DNA of 54,123 nucleotides from Desulforegulaceae bacterium (GCA_034006035.1 JAVETN010000016.1:1-54123), one strand, 5' to 3'; positions 36,729-46,049 are shown, counted from the stretch's first letter. A program made the numbers and translations. The notes: generated by a model not told the origin, from the sequence alone.

Positions 36729-36753
36729 AAGGGCAGAAACAGATTATGCCCTT
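36729..36753 (-). terminator. Rho-independent terminator of the M48 protease gene
   Basis: AAGGGCA and TGCCCTT form a 7-bp stem with an 11-base loop, and on the minus strand it is followed by TTTTTC. It lies 32 bases after the stop of the protease gene. Confidence 0.7.
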
Positions 36754-36784
36754 ACACAACTCCACGATACAAAATTCCATTGTT

Positions 36785-38311
36785 TTAAATAATCAAATTC
36801 CCAAACACTCCATCAGGTAATGAATTCAATCTAATTGATTTCTTAATCAATCGAAACTGAGCTTTTTCTTCACCATCTTCTTTTTCAGACTTTTTCTTTT
36901 TCTTTTTTCCCCTGTTCAAAAAAGCCTTCAATCTTTCATCTACCTCTGATTTTTCTTTTCCATCAAGAAGAGAGGCTGCTTTTTTATAATGAAAAACAGT
37001 TAAATCATTATCATTTCTAAGCTCATGATATCTTCCAAGATAATAATGGGAAAGCCCTGAATAACCAGACTTTTCATTTGCAACAGCATTGTAATACCAA
37101 AGATAGAGTATCTCAGGATGTTTAAGAGTGAGAATATCAAAAAGCTCCTTTGCCCTTTCATAGTTTTCAAGCTCAAGATAAGCTCTCCCCCTGAAAACTT
37201 CTATTTCTAAAAAATCAACCCCATGGGCTTTTATTGTATTAAATTTTTGCAAAGCACTCTTAAAATCACCTTTGTAAAACAAGGTTTTTCCATAATCAAA
37301 CAAAAGCTCACTGTCCAAGGCATTATATTTCAGGGCTTTTAAAAAATAGTATTTTGATTTTTCATATTCTTCGTTTTTCATGGCAAGAAGAGCAAGGCCA
37401 TAATATGCTCCGGGTTTTTTTTGAGGATCTTTTTCCATTTCTTCAAATCTTTTAAGGGCAAAGTTTTTTTCTTCATAAAGTGCTGTTATTTTAATTTTTA
37501 CTTTGTTAAATCTGCTGAACACTCCTTTTTCACCTCTGGTGCAGGTTTCAACCAGCTCTTTATTGTTATCTATAAATGAAGAAATATATTCTATTCTTTC
37601 CTTGGTTCCCGGATGGGTTCTCATATAAACAGGAGCATGTTCTTCTGTGAAATATTCCTTTGATCTCATTGTTTTTAAAATTTCAAGTAAACCTTCGGGC
37701 GAATAACCAGCCTTGGTAAGGTAAATCAGTCCCTTTTTATCAGCTTCCCTTTCATGCTCCCTGGAATATGAAAGCATGGCTGACTGGCCTAAAGCCTGGG
37801 TGCCTGCTATAAGACCCATTACAGCATCAGGATCTCCCCCGCTCATTCCAAGGGCTATTCCCGCTGCAAGGCCAGCAAGTGTTCCAAGGGAAATTTTCTT
37901 GGAATCTTCTACCTGCTGGGCAATATGTCTTGAAGTTACATGGGCTGCTTCATGGGCTAAAATACCAACAAGCTCACATTCTTCTTCCATGGCTGCAATC
38001 AAGCCCGTATGAACAAAAATATAACCGCCTGGAACTGCAAAAGCATTGTACTCTTTGTTTTTTATTATATGAAAACTAAAATCAAAAAGCCTATTATCTG
38101 AATTATCAACCACAACCTGACCTATATCATTTATGTATTTTACAATATAGGGATCTGTAACCACAGGGTAAGCCCGCTTTATTTGATTTAAAACTTCTCT
38201 TCCAATAACTTTTTCTTCTTTTACACTGAGCGAATATGAAAAATCAGGGATAATAAAAATTGAAAAAATTATTAGAAAAACTGAGACAAAAGAAAAATAA
38301 AATCTCATCAT
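36785..38311 (-). CDS. periplasmic M48 metalloprotease with TPR tail (BepA-like)
   Basis: The 508-residue protein has a cleavable or anchored signal segment (about 3-26), a zinc protease domain with HEAAH at 120-124 and a downstream SREHEREAD segment that carries the third ligand, and a TPR region (about 290-470). This is the BepA architecture; BepA in E. coli handles misassembled LptD and outer membrane proteins. A short Lys-rich stretch (about 470-485) precedes the end. AAAAGG lies ahead of two adjacent ATG codons, either of which may be used. Confidence 0.87.
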   Translation of the reverse strand: MMRFYFSFVSVFLIIFSIFIIPDFSYSLSVKEEKVIGREVLNQIKRAYPVVTDPYIVKYINDIGQVVVDNSDNRLFDFSFHIIKNKEYNAFAVPGGYIFVHTGLIAAMEEECELVGILAHEAAHVTSRHIAQQVEDSKKISLGTLAGLAAGIALGMSGGDPDAVMGLIAGTQALGQSAMLSYSREHEREADKKGLIYLTKAGYSPEGLLEILKTMRSKEYFTEEHAPVYMRTHPGTKERIEYISSFIDNNKELVETCTRGEKGVFSRFNKVKIKITALYEEKNFALKRFEEMEKDPQKKPGAYYGLALLAMKNEEYEKSKYYFLKALKYNALDSELLFDYGKTLFYKGDFKSALQKFNTIKAHGVDFLEIEVFRGRAYLELENYERAKELFDILTLKHPEILYLWYYNAVANEKSGYSGLSHYYLGRYHELRNDNDLTVFHYKKAASLLDGKEKSEVDERLKAFLNRGKKKKKKSEKEDGEEKAQFRLIKKSIRLNSLPDGVFGNLII

Positions 38312-38410
38312 GATTCCTTTTTACTTGAAATAGACAGCCTAAATCTTATACTGCAAGCCATTGAGTTAATTATTTCAAAAATACAATATTTATGCTAGAG
38401 GAAATTTACT

Positions 38411-39175
38411 ATGGCACAGGTTATAGCAATAGCAAATCAAAAGGGAGGTGTGGGCAAAACTACAACATCTGTAAACCTTGCAGCAGCATTTGCCCTTTCA
38501 AATAAAAAAACACTGCTTGTTGACTGTGATCCTCAGGCAAATGCAACTACAGGCTCAGGAATTGACAAGTTGGAGCTTGAAAACACACTTTACCAGCTTC
38601 TCATAGGGATGGCAGAAGCTAAAGAGGTTGTATGTGAAACAGAAACAAAAAACCTTTATATTATTCCTTCAAAGGTTGAACTCATAGGATTTGAAGTTGA
38701 AATTCTTTCTGAAGAGGACAGGGAAACTTATCTAGGATCAGCTTTAAATAAAATTAAAAACGATTATGAGTATATTATTCTTGACTGCCCTCCTTCATTA
38801 AGTCTTCTCACCTTGAATGCCCTTGCCTGTGCTGATACTGTACTGATTCCTCTTCAAAGTGAATTTTACGCACTTGAAGGTTTAAGTCAGCTTTTGCAGA
38901 CAATAAAACGGGTTAAGCAAAGCATTAATAAAAATTTAAAAATTTCCGGCATTCTTTTAACAATGTTTGATAAAAGAACAAATCTTTCTGCCCAGGTTGA
39001 AGAAGACGCCAGAGCACATTTTAAAGATCTGGTTTTTAAAACCAAAATCCCTAGAAACATAAGGCTTTCTGAAGCACCGAGCTATGGAGTTCCTATTTTT
39101 TCATATGATCCGTCTTCAACAGGGGCAAAAAGTTACCTTCAGCTGGCAAAAGAAATAATTAAAAAAAACAAATAA
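38411..39175 (+). CDS. parA: chromosome partitioning ATPase ParA (Soj)
   Basis: A 254-residue Walker-type ATPase of chromosomal ParA type. It has the deviant Walker A KGGVGKTT at about 10-17, DCDPQANATT, and the DCPPSLSLLTLNAL segment. ParA moves or releases ParB-bound origin regions. The next gene is parB, 18 bases downstream. GAGG precedes the ATG by about eight bases. No parS site (TGTTTCACGTGAAACA-type) was found in the window. Confidence 0.95.
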   Translation: MAQVIAIANQKGGVGKTTTSVNLAAAFALSNKKTLLVDCDPQANATTGSGIDKLELENTLYQLLIGMAEAKEVVCETETKNLYIIPSKVELIGFEVEILSEEDRETYLGSALNKIKNDYEYIILDCPPSLSLLTLNALACADTVLIPLQSEFYALEGLSQLLQTIKRVKQSINKNLKISGILLTMFDKRTNLSAQVEEDARAHFKDLVFKTKIPRNIRLSEAPSYGVPIFSYDPSSTGAKSYLQLAKEIIKKNK

Positions 39176-39193
39176 AAATTACTGGCTCAAATA

Positions 39194-40108
39194 ATGGAAA
39201 AAAAGAAAAAACTTGAAAAAAGAAGAGGCCTTGGAAAAGGCCTTGGAGCATTGCTCCCTGACATAGAACCTGAAATTGAAAAAGAGGAGGATGAAAAAGA
39301 ATTTGTTAAAATTTCTATTAATCATCTTAAACAAAATCCTTATCAGCCAAGGAAAAAGTTTAGTGAAGAAGAAATTGAAGAACTGAGTCAGTCCATCAAA
39401 GAATATGGAATTCTTCAGCCCGTCCTTGTAAGACAAAGTCATGATAACAATGATGAATTTTACATAATTGCCGGAGAAAGAAGAGTAAGGGCTGCAAAAC
39501 TTGCAGAACTTGAAAAAATTCCTGTGCTGATAAAAGAAATAACTGATGAACAAATGCTTCAAATTTCAATAATTGAAAACATTCAAAGAGAAAACCTAAA
39601 CCCTGTTGAAGAAGCAAAAGCATTTAAAAGACTGATAAGCGAGTTTAATCGTACCCAGGAAGAACTTGCAAATATTGTAGGAAAAAGCAGACCAGCCATT
39701 TCAAACACATTAAGGCTTTTAAAACTTCCAGAAAACATTCTTGATTCTTTGTCAGACTCCCTTATTTCAGGAGGTCATGCAAGGGCACTTCTTGGAGCAA
39801 AAGACGAATTTATCCAAAACAAGGTCTTCTACGAAATCCTGGATAAAAAACTAAGCGTAAGAGAAACAGAACATCTTGTAAAAAGGCTCAATGAAAATGA
39901 TATCAATTTAAGACCAAAACCAGCATTACCGCCTGAATACAAAACCATGGCTGTCAAACTTTCCCACCTAATCGGAACCAAAGTAAATATTTCAGCAAAA
40001 AAGAACAACACTGGAAAAATTGAAATAAACTTCAGGGATGAAAATGAATTAAATAAAATTTTTAAGCTTTTAAATTCAGTTGAAAATGAAAACCAGCAGG
40101 CAGGATAA
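39194..40108 (+). CDS. parB: chromosome partitioning protein ParB (Spo0J)
   Basis: The 304-residue CTP-binding clamp protein that loads on parS. It opens with RRGLGKGLGALL, the ParA-stimulating tail, then has the ParB/Srx nuclease-like fold with the GERRVRAAKLA CTP-binding motif near 91-101 and ENIQRENLNPVEEA near 123-136, a helix-turn-helix (KSRPAISNTLRLLKLP) and a C-terminal dimer domain. The ribosome binding site is weak, so it may be coupled to parA. The IspH fusion begins two bases after its stop. Confidence 0.95.
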   Translation: MEKKKKLEKRRGLGKGLGALLPDIEPEIEKEEDEKEFVKISINHLKQNPYQPRKKFSEEEIEELSQSIKEYGILQPVLVRQSHDNNDEFYIIAGERRVRAAKLAELEKIPVLIKEITDEQMLQISIIENIQRENLNPVEEAKAFKRLISEFNRTQEELANIVGKSRPAISNTLRLLKLPENILDSLSDSLISGGHARALLGAKDEFIQNKVFYEILDKKLSVRETEHLVKRLNENDINLRPKPALPPEYKTMAVKLSHLIGTKVNISAKKNNTGKIEINFRDENELNKIFKLLNSVENENQQAG

Positions 40109-40109
40109 A

Positions 40110-41861
40110 ATGAAAGATGATATAATTATTGCAAAAACCTCAGGTTTTTGCATGGGTGTAAGAAGGGCAGTTGAAATTGCCCTTGATGAGGCAAATACAA
40201 AAAAAGGGGGGAAAATTCACACTTTCGGCCCTCTTATCCATAACCCCCAAGTACTAAAACTTCTTGAAGATAAAAAAATAAAATGCATAGAAAAAATTCC
40301 AGAAAAAGGTGAAGGCACTATAATCATTAGAGCCCATGGAATTCCTCCCCAATCAAAGAAAAAACTCAAAGAAGCAGGATTTCAGGTAGTTGATGCAACT
40401 TGTCCAAGGGTGATAAAAGTTCAGGCGATTATAAAAAAGCATTCAGCACAAGGCTATGAAGTGATAATTGCAGGAGATCATGACCATGCAGAAGTTATAG
40501 GACTTCTTGGGTATTCAGGCAAAAAAGGCCATGTAATAAACTCAATTGAAGAATTTGAAGCTCTTCCAGTATTTGAAAAAGCAATTATTGTTGCCCAAAC
40601 AACCCAGAATACAAAATTTTACAAAAAACTTGAAGAAAAAATATCCAAAGATTTCCCTGACTATAAGTTTTTCAATACAATTTGTGATTCAACAGAAAAA
40701 AGACAGGAAGAAATAAAAAGAATTTCAAAAAAAGTTGATGCTGTGATTGTTGTTGGAGGAAAAACAAGCGGAAACACAAAAAGACTAAAAGAAGTTGCTT
40801 CCCAGGAAGGTAAAACAGCTTTTCATATTGAAGACGAGTCAGAGCTTGATATGGATTTTATTGCCTCCCAGAAAAAAATTGCAATAACAGCGGGAGCTTC
40901 AACTCCAAACTGGGTAATTTCACAGGTTTACAAAGCAATAAAAACAGCAAGACTTAAAAAGAATAAAAGCTCATTTTTATTTTGTTTTGTAATTCTTAAG
41001 TTTCTGCTTCGTTCAAATATTCTTCTTGCACTTGGAGCTGGAGCACTTTCAACTGCAGCTGCAGTTCTTCTTGATCTTTCTCCTATAAAAATAAGTACAA
41101 TTCTTTGTGTATCCCTTTATATTTTTTCAATCCATACAATAAACAACCTGACCCTTATAGATTCAGACAGATTCAATGACCCTCAAAAAGCAGACGTTTA
41201 TGATAAATTCAAAATTCCTTTGTTGTTAATGGCCCTGGTTGCCGGAATTTTATGTGTATGGATTTCATTTCATCTTGGTATTCTTCCTTTTTTGACAATT
41301 CTTTTTATGTGTGCTGCCGGACTTTGCTATAAGCTGCCCATAATAAATATTCCTGGAATTACCAAAGGATTTGAACCATTAAGTAAAATAAAAGGCTCAA
41401 AAGCAATTCTCATTGGAGGAGCCTGGGGAACTCTTTGTACAATTCTGCCTGTTTTTTCTGCAGCAAGCTTTGGCTTCTCAAAAATACCCGGAGTTTTTGT
41501 TGTTTTTGTTTTTTGTGCTTCAATGGCACTTTTCAGAACAATGTGGGTTGATATTATAGAAATCCAGGGAAACAAAATTGCTGGAGAAATTACAATCCCA
41601 ATTTTATACGGAGAAAAGAAAACAGCTGAGTTTATAAAATATCTTCTTTTAGCCATGATTTTACTTTTATTTATATCCTCTTTTTTGGGAATAATCACAA
41701 AATTTGGATATCTTCTTATGATTTATCCTGCTCTTTCGCTTGGATTTATAATTTCAAGCAGTAAAAAAGAAATTCAGCCAGGATTTTTTGATGATATAAT
41801 CACAGAAAGTATATTTATTACAGCGGGAGTACTTGCTCTTTTATGGAAGATTTTTACCTGA
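40110..41861 (+). CDS. ispH: IspH-UbiA fusion: HMBPP reductase with membrane prenyltransferase-like domain
   Basis: Residues 1-285 are a complete IspH, the last enzyme of the MEP isoprenoid pathway. The three [4Fe-4S] cysteines are C14, C98 and C192, and the HGIPP segment is at 76-80. Residues 290-583 are a UbiA-like integral membrane domain of about eight segments in the same frame. Its first motif NNLTLIDSD (345-353) has lost one family Asp, and the second, DIIEIQGNK (481-489), has Asn where Asp is usual. The fusion would place DMAPP/IPP production at the membrane. I use ATG 40110 after AGGA; the longer frame overlaps parB. Activity of the membrane half is uncertain. Confidence 0.88.
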   Translation: MKDDIIIAKTSGFCMGVRRAVEIALDEANTKKGGKIHTFGPLIHNPQVLKLLEDKKIKCIEKIPEKGEGTIIIRAHGIPPQSKKKLKEAGFQVVDATCPRVIKVQAIIKKHSAQGYEVIIAGDHDHAEVIGLLGYSGKKGHVINSIEEFEALPVFEKAIIVAQTTQNTKFYKKLEEKISKDFPDYKFFNTICDSTEKRQEEIKRISKKVDAVIVVGGKTSGNTKRLKEVASQEGKTAFHIEDESELDMDFIASQKKIAITAGASTPNWVISQVYKAIKTARLKKNKSSFLFCFVILKFLLRSNILLALGAGALSTAAAVLLDLSPIKISTILCVSLYIFSIHTINNLTLIDSDRFNDPQKADVYDKFKIPLLLMALVAGILCVWISFHLGILPFLTILFMCAAGLCYKLPIINIPGITKGFEPLSKIKGSKAILIGGAWGTLCTILPVFSAASFGFSKIPGVFVVFVFCASMALFRTMWVDIIEIQGNKIAGEITIPILYGEKKTAEFIKYLLLAMILLLFISSFLGIITKFGYLLMIYPALSLGFIISSSKKEIQPGFFDDIITESIFITAGVLALLWKIFT

Positions 41862-42667
41862 CAAAACCTGTTAAATTAGAAATAACCAATGAACTTGATC
41901 TTCACAATTTCAAGCCCGGGGAAGTAAAGGAACTTATTGAAGAATATATTTATCAATGTATAAAGATAAATATATTTGAGGTAAGAATAATTCACGGCAA
42001 AGGCAAGGGTATTTTAAGAAAAAAAGTGGAAAGTGTTCTTAAAAAAAACACCTTTGTCAAAAGTTTTAGCACAGCCTCCCCAGGATCCGGTTTCTGGGGA
42101 GCCACAATTGCCGTTTTAAAAAAACCTGATGAGGACAAAAAAATGAACTCTGATAAATGCCTTATAATAGTTGATATGCTCAATGATTTTATAGATAAAA
42201 AAGGAGCTTTATTCAGCGGAAAAACTGCACAAAAAGCTTGTGAAAAGATAAAACTCAGGCTTGATGAATTCAGAAAAAACAATCATCCTGTAATTTTTCT
42301 TAAAGACAGCCATGATCTAAATGACAAAGAATTTGAAAAATTTCCAAAACATTGTGTAAAAAACACCTGGGGATCTAAAATAATTGATGAACTCAAGCCC
42401 CTTGAAAATGAAATAATAATTGAAAAAACAAGATACAGTGGATTTTACAATACAAGGCTTGACCAGGTTTTAAGAAAAATCAACCCCAAATCAATTTATC
42501 TTTGCGGAGTATGTACTTCAATTTGTGTAATGGATACAGCAGGAGGACTTGCAAACAGAGATTACAAAGTAATTATCCATGAAAATGAAACAGCTGACTT
42601 TGATGAAGAAATGCATGTTTTTTCAATCAAAAGAATGAAGAACATATATGGAGTAGAAATAATCTAA
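41843..42667 (+). CDS. Smr domain fused to nicotinamidase-like hydrolase
   Basis: Residues 1-93 form an Smr domain with LDLHNF at 18-23 and HGKGKGILR at 51-59, a nuclease-type domain. Residues 103-274 form an isochorismatase-fold amidase with the nicotinamidase triad D111, K195 and C228, and the metal ligands D155-x-H157 and H170. Because pncB follows after one base, the amidase probably turns nicotinamide into nicotinate. The ATG lies inside the end of the IspH-UbiA gene. An in-frame internal ATG at 42143, with GAGG eight bases ahead, could also produce a free 174-residue nicotinamidase. The fusion is unusual. Confidence 0.8.
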   Translation: MEDFYLTKPVKLEITNELDLHNFKPGEVKELIEEYIYQCIKINIFEVRIIHGKGKGILRKKVESVLKKNTFVKSFSTASPGSGFWGATIAVLKKPDEDKKMNSDKCLIIVDMLNDFIDKKGALFSGKTAQKACEKIKLRLDEFRKNNHPVIFLKDSHDLNDKEFEKFPKHCVKNTWGSKIIDELKPLENEIIIEKTRYSGFYNTRLDQVLRKINPKSIYLCGVCTSICVMDTAGGLANRDYKVIIHENETADFDEEMHVFSIKRMKNIYGVEII

Positions 42668-42668
42668 A

Positions 42669-43991
42669 ATGATTTTAAAAAATTCCATCTCCCCTCTTTT
42701 CACAGATTTTTACGAACTCACCATGATGGCCGGCTATTTTAAAAACAAAATGAACAAAGAGGCTGTTTTTTCTGTTTCTTTAAGGCTCGATGAAAAAAGA
42801 AATTTTTTTGTTTTTTCAGGCCTTGAAACTGTTTTAAACTGGATTTTAAACTTAAAATTTTCTGAAGAAGAAATTGATTTTTTAAAATCTATGGAAATGT
42901 TTGAAGATGATTTTCTTGACTGGCTTAAAAACTACAAATTTACCGGAGAAATTATTTCCATGGACGAAGGGGAAATATTTTTTGGAAACGAGCCTGTAAT
43001 GGAAATCACAGCTCCCATAATGGAAGCCCAACTTCTTGAAACAATGGTTGTAAATGCAATAAATTTTGAATCAATGATCGCCACTAAAGCGGCAAGATGC
43101 ATTTTCAGTTCAAAAAACATCCCTATTTCAGACTTTGCCTCAAGAAGAACCCAGGGAATTGATGCAGGGATTAAAACTGCCAGATCTTCATATCTTGCAG
43201 GATTTACGGGCACAAGTAATGTGCTTGCCTCAAAACTTTATTCAATTCCTGTTACCGGAACAATGGCCCATTCATTTGTAACTGCCTTTGAAAATGAAAA
43301 AGATTCCTTTTATGCATTTTCAAAAACATTTCCTGATCACAGCGTTTTACTTATAGACAGTTATGACACAATAAAAGGTGCAAAAACTGCTGTTAAAATA
43401 GCAAAAATCATGGAATCAGAAGGCAAAAAGCTGGTTGGGGTAAGGCTTGACAGCGGTGACATGGCAAAGCTGAGCAAAGAAGTAAGAAAAATTCTTGATA
43501 AAAACAATCTTTCCTATGTAAAAATTTTTGCCTCAGGAGGATTTGATGAATATAAAATCAAAAAAACAATTGAAAGCAAAGCTCAAATTGATGCCTTTGG
43601 AGTTGGAACTTCAATGGGAGTTTCAAGCGACTCTCCATACCATAACACAGTATTCAAACTTTGCAGGTTTGATGGAAGAAATGTAAAAAAGCTTAGTAAA
43701 AACAAACAAACCCTTGCAGGAACCAAACAAGTATACAGATTTTTTGATGAAAATTTATTTATGACAAAAGATATAATAGGAACAAGGAATGAAAACTTTG
43801 AAAATGCCTCAAAGATTTTAAAACTCAAATTAAAAAATGGAAAGCTTATTGAAAAATTAAAAGGAGTTGAGCATTCAAGAAATAATTTTAAGTTAAATTT
43901 TAAAAAGCTCCCCTGCCAATATAAAGAAATAGATTCTAAATCAAATTTTCCTGTAACCATAAGTGAAAACCTTAATCTTCTTCAATTATAA
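42669..43991 (+). CDS. pncB: nicotinate phosphoribosyltransferase
   Basis: The 440-residue enzyme makes nicotinate mononucleotide from nicotinate, ATP and PRPP, the committed step of NAD salvage. It starts with the typical LFTDFYELTMMAGYF and has SDFASRRTQG, TGTMAHSFV and the phosphoribosyl-binding SGDMAKLSKEV region. Length agrees with the family. It starts one base after the nicotinamidase stop, so a PncA-PncB salvage pair is likely. A hairpin with flanking A/T runs at 43990-44013 overlaps the stop codon. Confidence 0.93.
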   Translation: MILKNSISPLFTDFYELTMMAGYFKNKMNKEAVFSVSLRLDEKRNFFVFSGLETVLNWILNLKFSEEEIDFLKSMEMFEDDFLDWLKNYKFTGEIISMDEGEIFFGNEPVMEITAPIMEAQLLETMVVNAINFESMIATKAARCIFSSKNIPISDFASRRTQGIDAGIKTARSSYLAGFTGTSNVLASKLYSIPVTGTMAHSFVTAFENEKDSFYAFSKTFPDHSVLLIDSYDTIKGAKTAVKIAKIMESEGKKLVGVRLDSGDMAKLSKEVRKILDKNNLSYVKIFASGGFDEYKIKKTIESKAQIDAFGVGTSMGVSSDSPYHNTVFKLCRFDGRNVKKLSKNKQTLAGTKQVYRFFDENLFMTKDIIGTRNENFENASKILKLKLKNGKLIEKLKGVEHSRNNFKLNFKKLPCQYKEIDSKSNFPVTISENLNLLQL

Positions 43992-44013
43992 AGTTTTTTC
44001 ACAAAAAAACTTT
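43990..44013 (+). terminator. AT-rich terminator-like hairpin after pncB
   Basis: AAAGTTTTTT and AAAAAACTTT pair over 10 bp with a 4-base loop right at the stop codon, followed by AATATTTT. The stem has little GC, so termination may be partial. Confidence 0.45.
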
Positions 44014-44086
44014 AATATTTTCATTTGACCAAACCTAGTTTTTCTCTTAAGTTCCTCTAAAATATTTATCTTAGTTAAGGAGAAAA

Positions 44087-44491
44087 ATGGAACCGGAAAT
44101 TAAAATTAGAGGATACCACACAGATTTTTACAACCATGTAAACAATGCCAGATACCTTGAATTTCTTGAAGAAGGAAGATGGCAGCTTTTTGAGGACTAT
44201 CTTTCTGGAAGTGAATTTGCAACAGGGCAATATTTGTTTTATGTGGTAAACATAAACATTTCATATTTAGGCCAGGCAAAAATAGATGATATAGTAGTGG
44301 TCAAGTCAGGGATGCTCAGGTTTGGAAATAAAAGTGCGGCATTCAGGCAGCAGGTTGTAAATAAAAAGACAAATCAGGTTGTTGCAGATGCTGAAGTTAC
44401 TTTTGTTATTGCTGGAACAGAAGGCAAGGCTCTTAAAATTGATGGAGAAATAAAAGAACTTCTTTCAAAAATCCCTCCATTTAAAAACTGA
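44087..44491 (+). CDS. 4HBT-family acyl-CoA thioesterase
   Basis: A 134-residue hot-dog-fold protein close to YbgC/FcbC thioesterases. The N-terminal YHTDFYNHVNNARYLEF stretch holds the catalytic Asp (about residue 11) and the conserved HVNNARY helix. It would hydrolyse an acyl-CoA or acyl-carrier thioester; substrate unknown. AAGGAG lies four bases before the ATG. It stands between two terminator-like hairpins and seems to be transcribed alone. Confidence 0.85.
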   Translation: MEPEIKIRGYHTDFYNHVNNARYLEFLEEGRWQLFEDYLSGSEFATGQYLFYVVNINISYLGQAKIDDIVVVKSGMLRFGNKSAAFRQQVVNKKTNQVVADAEVTFVIAGTEGKALKIDGEIKELLSKIPPFKN

Positions 44492-44570
44492 TTTTTCATC
44501 AACACCAGAGTTTGATATTTTAATTAATTAAAGTATAATAGCTTACTTCTGAAAATATTGTTTATTTATA

Positions 44571-44601
44571 AAAATCCTGCCTTGGCAAAAGGCAGGATTT
44601 T
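44571..44601. terminator. strong terminator hairpin
   Basis: AAAATCCTGCC and GGCAGGATTTT form a perfect 11-bp stem with a 9-base loop. It lies 80 bases after the thioesterase gene and upstream of the next gene. Confidence 0.7.
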
Positions 44602-44652
44602 ACCCCCTGGTCAATAGAAGTTAAACCCAATTTTTTACGGAGCAAATATATC

Positions 44653-45819
44653 TTGAAAGATAAAATTATTGGCAGCAACGGTGAATTTATAAATAAAAAG
44701 CTTGAGAATAACTTCATGTCTGAAACCTGGCCAGAACAGATCAAACCTGTGATTTTGATAACTCTTTTAATTATTATTGGTTCTTTTTCTATTGATACTA
44801 AAAAAATTATTCTATTTAATTTTACAAATGATTTAACTATTCTTCTGGCCTTAAAATCCATGGTTTTTCTCACAGGAATTTTTCTAATCCTATTTAATCT
44901 GACTCAGTCACTTATAAAATCTTCTTCTCTTATCACATTTGTGTTCATTGTCAGCTCAGGCCTATATCTTACTGGAGAAACCATTATAAAATCAGAAACA
45001 ATCACTATAACTTTTTCTATTCTTATACTTTTAATTTTCCTTTTTTATTTTTTTTATAATTTCAAAGTTTTTTATATAACCCTGGGATGTATTTTAACTT
45101 CAGTACTATTTGTATCTGGTAATTACTATTACAATAAAATGGAAATAACCTACCTTATTGTCATCTCAATTATTCTTTTGATTGCCAATCTTGGAGGTTT
45201 TTTTTCTTACCTCAAAATTTCTCAATTAAAAAGAAAAGCATATTTCCTTGAAATCAAAAAGAACAAGCTTAGAAACAATGTTTTAAAATATAAAATGGAA
45301 CAAAAATCCAAAGAAAATGAGCTTTTAAATTACAATGAGGAAAAAAAAGAAACCAATAGCCAGTCAAATGGTTTTTTTGAAAAGCTTGAAGAAGAATTTT
45401 TAAGGAGCAAAAGATATTCAACAGAATTGTCTGTTCTTATAATAAAAATCAATAAGTTTGATATGATAATTAATAGACTTGGAGAAAAAACAGCAGATTT
45501 TATTTCAAAAGATTTTCAAAAGACCTGCAAACAAGAAATCAGGCCAGCAGGAGATTTTTTTGAACAAACATCAAAAAATGAATTCAGCTTTCTTCTTCCT
45601 TCAACAGATGAGTACGGGACAGTTTCCCTGTTAGAAAGATTAACTGATAAGACAAGCAAAAAAACATACAAAATTAAAGATAAAAAATTTAAAATAACCA
45701 TAAATTCAGGAATAGCCTGTCTTGCCAATGAAAAAGATCCTCTTGCTCTTTTTGAACATGCAAAAACTGCTTTGTCTCAATCAAAATATAAATCAACAAA
45801 GGAAGCAGTCTTTTTTTAA
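44653..45819 (+). CDS. membrane protein with degenerate GGDEF domain
   Basis: The 388-residue protein has about six or seven membrane helices (residues 28-200), a coiled-coil linker (205-250) and a GGDEF-like domain (about 255-385). At the active-site place the sequence is S-K-N-E-F, so the GG pair and the metal Asp are gone and cyclase activity is not expected. Such domains can bind GTP or c-di-GMP or serve as partners. The likely start is TTG 44653 with GGAG ten bases ahead; an ATG at 44716 is possible. No close partner gene is seen, but c-di-GMP effectors and a cyclase are in the window. Confidence 0.7.
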   Translation: MKDKIIGSNGEFINKKLENNFMSETWPEQIKPVILITLLIIIGSFSIDTKKIILFNFTNDLTILLALKSMVFLTGIFLILFNLTQSLIKSSSLITFVFIVSSGLYLTGETIIKSETITITFSILILLIFLFYFFYNFKVFYITLGCILTSVLFVSGNYYYNKMEITYLIVISIILLIANLGGFFSYLKISQLKRKAYFLEIKKNKLRNNVLKYKMEQKSKENELLNYNEEKKETNSQSNGFFEKLEEEFLRSKRYSTELSVLIIKINKFDMIINRLGEKTADFISKDFQKTCKQEIRPAGDFFEQTSKNEFSFLLPSTDEYGTVSLLERLTDKTSKKTYKIKDKKFKITINSGIACLANEKDPLALFEHAKTALSQSKYKSTKEAVFF

Positions 45820-45826
45820 AAAAGTT

Positions 45827-45908
45827 TAATTATTCAGTTTAAATTGGAACGAACGCTGCATTATTTATTCAATACTGTTTTTTTTATTATTTTTAGCTGA
45901 ATAGTTAC
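45827..45908 (+). repeat. MITE-like interspersed repeat, copy 1 (short)
   Basis: This 82-base copy begins TAATTATTCAGTTTAAATTG and ends TTTTTAGCTGAATAGTTAC, so its ends are imperfect inverted repeats of the AAYTATTCAGYT type. It shares both ends and the CGAAxxCTGCATT segment with the copy at 48738-48910, which is inverted and longer. Confidence 0.75.
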
Positions 45909-46001
45909 AAAATTATAAGTATTGGCTTCAGCTAAAAACCGGGATTTTGGTTTCATTACAGAACTGATGCTTATTTTTTCTTTTACCCTGGAGTATAAAT
46001 T

Positions 46002-46038
46002 AAATCGAACAAAGCCTTTTATTGACCTTGTTCGATTT
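46002..46038. terminator. terminator hairpin after the PilZ gene
   Basis: AAATCGAACAA and TTGTTCGATTT form a perfect 11-bp stem with a 15-base loop, 12 bases beyond the PilZ stop. T-rich sequence follows on both strands. Confidence 0.65.
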
Positions 46039-46049
46039 TTAAAAAAAAA

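Noticed and set aside
38411..40108. replication origin or parS next to parAB
   Set aside because: No palindromic parS motif, DnaA box cluster or origin-linked genes were seen nearby.
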